Origin: Pseudomonadales bacterium | Lineage (GTDB): Bacteria; Pseudomonadota; Gammaproteobacteria; Steroidobacterales; Steroidobacteraceae | Reading direction: 5' to 3' | DNA: 9,014 nt | NCBI GenBank assembly: GCA_020442965.1 | Contig: JAGRJB010000377.1 | Coordinates: 1 to 9,014 of the forward strand | In this document: positions 6,586-9,014 of the stretch, one piece after another | Numbering within the stretch: the first letter of the stretch is position 1 | How the letters are laid out: every line of letters starts with the position of its first letter | The notes under the pieces: generated by a model | The model's database searches: none | The model's input: the letters and a program-made list of their open reading frames with translations, nothing else | What the model was told of the DNA's origin: nothing | Made by a program: the position numbers and the translations under genes

Positions 6586-7943
6586 TCCGCATTTACAATT
6601 CGATGACGGGCGCAAAGCAGGTGTTGCAGCCGCTCGAGCCGGGCCATGTGCGCATGTACTGCTGCGGCACCACGGTCTACGACTATTTTCATGTCGGCAA
6701 TGCACGGATGCTCGTTGTGTTCGATATGGTCAGTCGTTACTTGCGCTATCGAAATCTGCGCGTCACCTTCGTACGTAACATTACCGACGTCGACGACAAG
6801 ATCATTCGTCGTGCGGCCGAGGAGGGTATCGAGTGGCGTGCGCTGGCGGATCGCTACACGATGGCGCTGCATGCGGATCTGCTTCTGCTTGGTTGTCTGC
6901 CCCCCGATAAGGAGCCGCGCGCATCGAGTTATATCCCCGAGATGCTGACGATGATCGGGCAGCTCATCGCGCGCGGCTATGCCTACGTCGCCAACAATGG
7001 CGATGTGATGTATGCGGTACGGAAGTTTGCAGGCTACGGACGTTTGTCTGGCAAACGGCTGGAAGATCTACAGGCAGGTGCGCGCGTCGAAGTCGATCTC
7101 GCGAAACGCGATCCACTCGATTTCGTCCTGTGGAAGTCGGCCAAGCCCGAAGAGCCTTCGTGGCCGTCGCCCTGGGGACCGGGTCGGCCGGGATGGCATA
7201 TCGAGTGCTCGGCGATGTCCACTCATGAGCTTGGCAATCATTTCGATATTCACGGCGGTGGCCTCGATCTGAAGTTCCCGCACCACGAGAACGAACGGGC
7301 CCAGGCGGTCGCCATGGGCAAGACGTTCGCCAACCACTGGATGCATCACCAGTTCGTGGTCGACGCCGAGGGCGAGAAGCTGTCCAAGAGCCTGGGCAAC
7401 TTCACGAACCTGCTCGACCTGATCGACACGATGGATCCCCGGAGCTACCGGATGCTGTTGCTCCAGAGCCACTACCGGTCACCGGTGCAGGCGAACACCG
7501 AGACCGTCGGCGCCGCCGAGCGGGCCCTGACCGGGCTCGACACCTTCGTGCGCCGGGCCGCTGCGTCGGGAGCGTCGGGCGGGACGCGCCTCGACGAGGT
7601 TGCCCGCGCCTTCGCACGGCGCATGGACGACGACCTCGACACCGCCGGTGCGATGGCGATCGTCTTCGATGCGGCCCGCCGCGGCAACGCGGCGATCGAC
7701 GCCGGTGATCTGGCTGCCGCCGCCGACCTCGCGGCGACGGTCGAGGATCTCTGCTCCGCAGTGGGGCTGCGGCTGTCGGCCGCCGGCGAGGTGCCGGCGG
7801 AGATGGTCGCCCGGGCCGCAGCGCTCGACGCCGCCCGGGCCGCGAAGGACTTCGCCGCGGCCGACGCCATCCGGGCCGAGCTCCAGGACGCCGGATGGGT
7901 CGTCGAGACGGCGAAGACGGGCACGACCGTCCGTCGCTCGTGA
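6582..7943 (+). CDS. cysS: Cysteinyl-tRNA synthetase, apparently a chimera of two lineages
   Basis: CysRS charges tRNA-Cys with cysteine. The 453-residue frame is intact and has all key elements: zinc ligands Cys28, Cys209, His234 and Glu238 (the same numbers as in E. coli), the HIGH-type box FHVGNAR (36-42), and the KMSKS loop KLSKS (266-270). The ATG at 6582 overlaps the gltX stop by ATGA. The oddity is internal. Up to about residue 223 the codons are mixed (ATT, TAT, TTT, CGT, AAT common) and the protein reads as proteobacterial (AGARVEVDLAKRDPLDFVLWK). After the HHENE motif the gene is almost purely GC3-rich. Its C-terminus (DFAAADAIRAELQDAGW, GTTVRR) resembles actinobacterial CysRS. The reading frame alone does not reveal the join. 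CysRS identity is certain; whether this exact protein exists is doubtful. Confidence 0.9.
   Translation: MIRIYNSMTGAKQVLQPLEPGHVRMYCCGTTVYDYFHVGNARMLVVFDMVSRYLRYRNLRVTFVRNITDVDDKIIRRAAEEGIEWRALADRYTMALHADLLLLGCLPPDKEPRASSYIPEMLTMIGQLIARGYAYVANNGDVMYAVRKFAGYGRLSGKRLEDLQAGARVEVDLAKRDPLDFVLWKSAKPEEPSWPSPWGPGRPGWHIECSAMSTHELGNHFDIHGGGLDLKFPHHENERAQAVAMGKTFANHWMHHQFVVDAEGEKLSKSLGNFTNLLDLIDTMDPRSYRMLLLQSHYRSPVQANTETVGAAERALTGLDTFVRRAAASGASGGTRLDEVARAFARRMDDDLDTAGAMAIVFDAARRGNAAIDAGDLAAAADLAATVEDLCSAVGLRLSAAGEVPAEMVARAAALDAARAAKDFAAADAIRAELQDAGWVVETAKTGTTVRRS
7251..7310. other. Probable join between two genomes within cysS
   Basis: The last ATT isoleucine codon is at 7248-7250. From there on, every Ile is ATC through to 9014, and TTT, TAT and AAA vanish from the plus strand after 7261. 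The shift falls on the codons for HGGG...FPHHENERAQ, one of the most conserved stretches of CysRS, where two unrelated genomes could share enough identical bases to be joined by an assembler. The boundary cannot be fixed more tightly by eye. Confidence 0.7.
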
Positions 7944-9014
7944 GCCGGAGTCGAACCCGCTCGTCCGAACCGCTCCCGCGCGGCTTCGGGGCACTGTGGA
8001 CCACCGTCGCGCTCGATCTCGTCGGGTTCGGGATCGTCGTGCCGATCCTCGGCCGCTACGCCGAGCGATACGGGGCGAGCGGTGTCCAGGTCGGCCTGCT
8101 GTTCGCCTCGTTCTCCCTCGCCCAGTTCGTGTGTTCACCGTTGCTGGGCCGGCTCTCGGACCGCATCGGTCGCAAGCCGGTGATCCTGATCTCCCTGCTC
8201 GGGACGGCGGTCGGCAGCTTCGTGACCGGTGCCGCCAATTCCCTCACCTTGTTGTTCGTCGGGCGAATCCTCGACGGGGCGAGCGGGGCCAGCGTGGCCG
8301 TGGCCCAGGGGGCGGTCACCGACCTCGCCGCACCGAGCCAACGGCCACGACTGCTCGGATTGCTCGGCGCCGCCTTCGGCGTCGGGTTCGTGGTCGGGCC
8401 GGCACTCGGCGGTCTGGCCGCACTCGGCGGTCCGCACGTGCCCTTCTACGTCGCGAGCGTGATCGCCCTGGCGAACGCCATCGCGGCCGCCGTCCGACTC
8501 CCGGAGACCCGCGTCCGGCCGGACGCAGCGACCGCGCCGGCCCCGCGCCGCGGCAGCGTGCGTCTCTGGAACTACGCGGTGATCGGCTTCGTCGGGTTGG
8601 TCGCCTTCTCCGGCTTCGAGGCGACCTTCGCCCTCCTCGCCGAGCGGCGGTTCTCCCTGGCAGAAGGCGGGATCGCCGCGGTGTTCGTCGGGATCGGGCT
8701 GCTGCTGAGCGCGGTCCAAGGCGGGCTGATCGGACCGGTGACCGACCGGATCGGAGTGCGCAAGGCGTTGATGGTGGGCCTCGGCCTCAACGTCGCCGGT
8801 CTCGCCGTGCTCGCCGACGCCAAGTCCTGGGCGGTGCTGGTCCCGGCGCTGGTGCTCCTGACCGTCGGCCAAGGCCTGGTGTCTCCCAGCCTGACGACCG
8901 CGGTCTCGAACGAGGCGCCGCAGGACCGCCGGGGTGAGGCACTGGGCTTCCAACAGGGGGCGCTCGCGTTGGCGCGCATCGCCGGCCCGGCCCTGGCCGG
9001 GGTGCTGTTCGATC
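7940..9014 (+). CDS. MFS transporter, DHA1/TetA-like, 3' end outside the window
   Basis: This is a major facilitator superfamily permease, probably a proton-driven drug or metabolite exporter in the cytoplasmic membrane; the substrate cannot be inferred. About 358 residues are present and the frame is still open at the right edge. A typical member is about 400 residues, so most of the 12 helices are here. Seen directly are a first helix with DLVGFGIVVP (26-35), motif A as GRLSDRIGRKP (70-80) after helix 2, an antiporter motif-C-like GFVVGPALGG (149-158) in helix 5, and a second, weaker motif A (GPVTDRIGVRK) in the second half. The start is GTG at 7940, overlapping the cysS stop as GTGA; no ribosome binding site is visible, so coupling to cysS is likely. 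Its codon use equals that of the cysS 3' half and differs from everything upstream. Confidence 0.88.
   Translation, partial: MSRSRTRSSEPLPRGFGALWTTVALDLVGFGIVVPILGRYAERYGASGVQVGLLFASFSLAQFVCSPLLGRLSDRIGRKPVILISLLGTAVGSFVTGAANSLTLLFVGRILDGASGASVAVAQGAVTDLAAPSQRPRLLGLLGAAFGVGFVVGPALGGLAALGGPHVPFYVASVIALANAIAAAVRLPETRVRPDAATAPAPRRGSVRLWNYAVIGFVGLVAFSGFEATFALLAERRFSLAEGGIAAVFVGIGLLLSAVQGGLIGPVTDRIGVRKALMVGLGLNVAGLAVLADAKSWAVLVPALVLLTVGQGLVSPSLTTAVSNEAPQDRRGEALGFQQGALALARIAGPALAGVLFD

Noticed and set aside
6594..6599. TACAAT followed by ATG at 6603, resembling the gltX promoter
   Set aside because: These bases encode the conserved Ile-Tyr-Asn at the CysRS N-terminus; cysS is coupled to gltX and needs no promoter there.
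5985..6872. 295-codon open frame on the minus strand
   Set aside because: It is antisense to the gltX 3' part and the cysS 5' part, and its composition is that of a shadow frame.
7600..8937. 445-codon open frame on the plus strand
   Set aside because: It is a very Arg/Pro-rich shadow frame across cysS and the MFS gene, typical of high-GC DNA, with no family motif.
8135..8953. 272-codon open frame on the minus strand
   Set aside because: It is antisense to the MFS gene, is rich in Arg, His, Gly and Asp, and has no recognisable domain.

Overview
The window is two pieces of different character joined inside one gene. Positions 1 to about 7250 look like a moderately GC-rich, Gram-negative gammaproteobacterium. 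It encodes LpxH, a lipid A enzyme, and MiaE, a tRNA hydroxylase best known from Gammaproteobacteria. A cyclophilin–lpxH pair points away from gltX–cysS, which recalls the E. coli neighbourhood where cysS is divergent from ppiB–lpxH. From about 7300 to the end, codon use becomes extremely GC-rich at third positions and looks actinobacterial. Every Ile codon after 7250 is ATC, and the triplets TTT, TAT and AAA do not occur in any frame on the plus strand from 7261 to 9014.

Layout. (1) Positions 3-3695, plus strand, form a compact probable operon. It holds the 3' part of purF, a glycerate 2-kinase, a Ser/Thr protein kinase with a degenerate receiver domain at its N-terminus, and miaE. The last three are joined by ATGA stop/start overlaps. 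(2) Positions 3635-5076, minus strand, hold a secreted cyclophilin followed by lpxH. The 3' end of lpxH overlaps that of miaE by 61 bp. (3) Positions 5077-5175 are a short divergent intergenic region in which each gene has a -10-like hexamer 7 nt before its start codon and no ribosome binding site. (4) Positions 5176-7943, plus strand, hold gltX and cysS, again overlapping by ATGA. (5) Positions 7940-9014 hold an MFS transporter that runs off the window.

The genes are mostly housekeeping: purine synthesis, lipid A synthesis, protein folding, tRNA charging and tRNA modification. The least ordinary gene is the receiver–kinase fusion. It has all catalytic kinase residues, but alanine replaces the phospho-acceptor aspartate of its receiver. 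The most important observation for a user is that cysS appears chimeric: a proteobacterial N-terminal half is fused in frame to an actinobacterial-looking C-terminal half at a strongly conserved motif (about 7250-7310). This is most simply a metagenome assembly join, so the MFS gene should not be assigned to the same organism without read evidence. I found no tRNA or rRNA genes, CRISPR arrays, insertion sequences or convincing terminators. Apart from the 99-bp divergent region there is almost no non-coding DNA.
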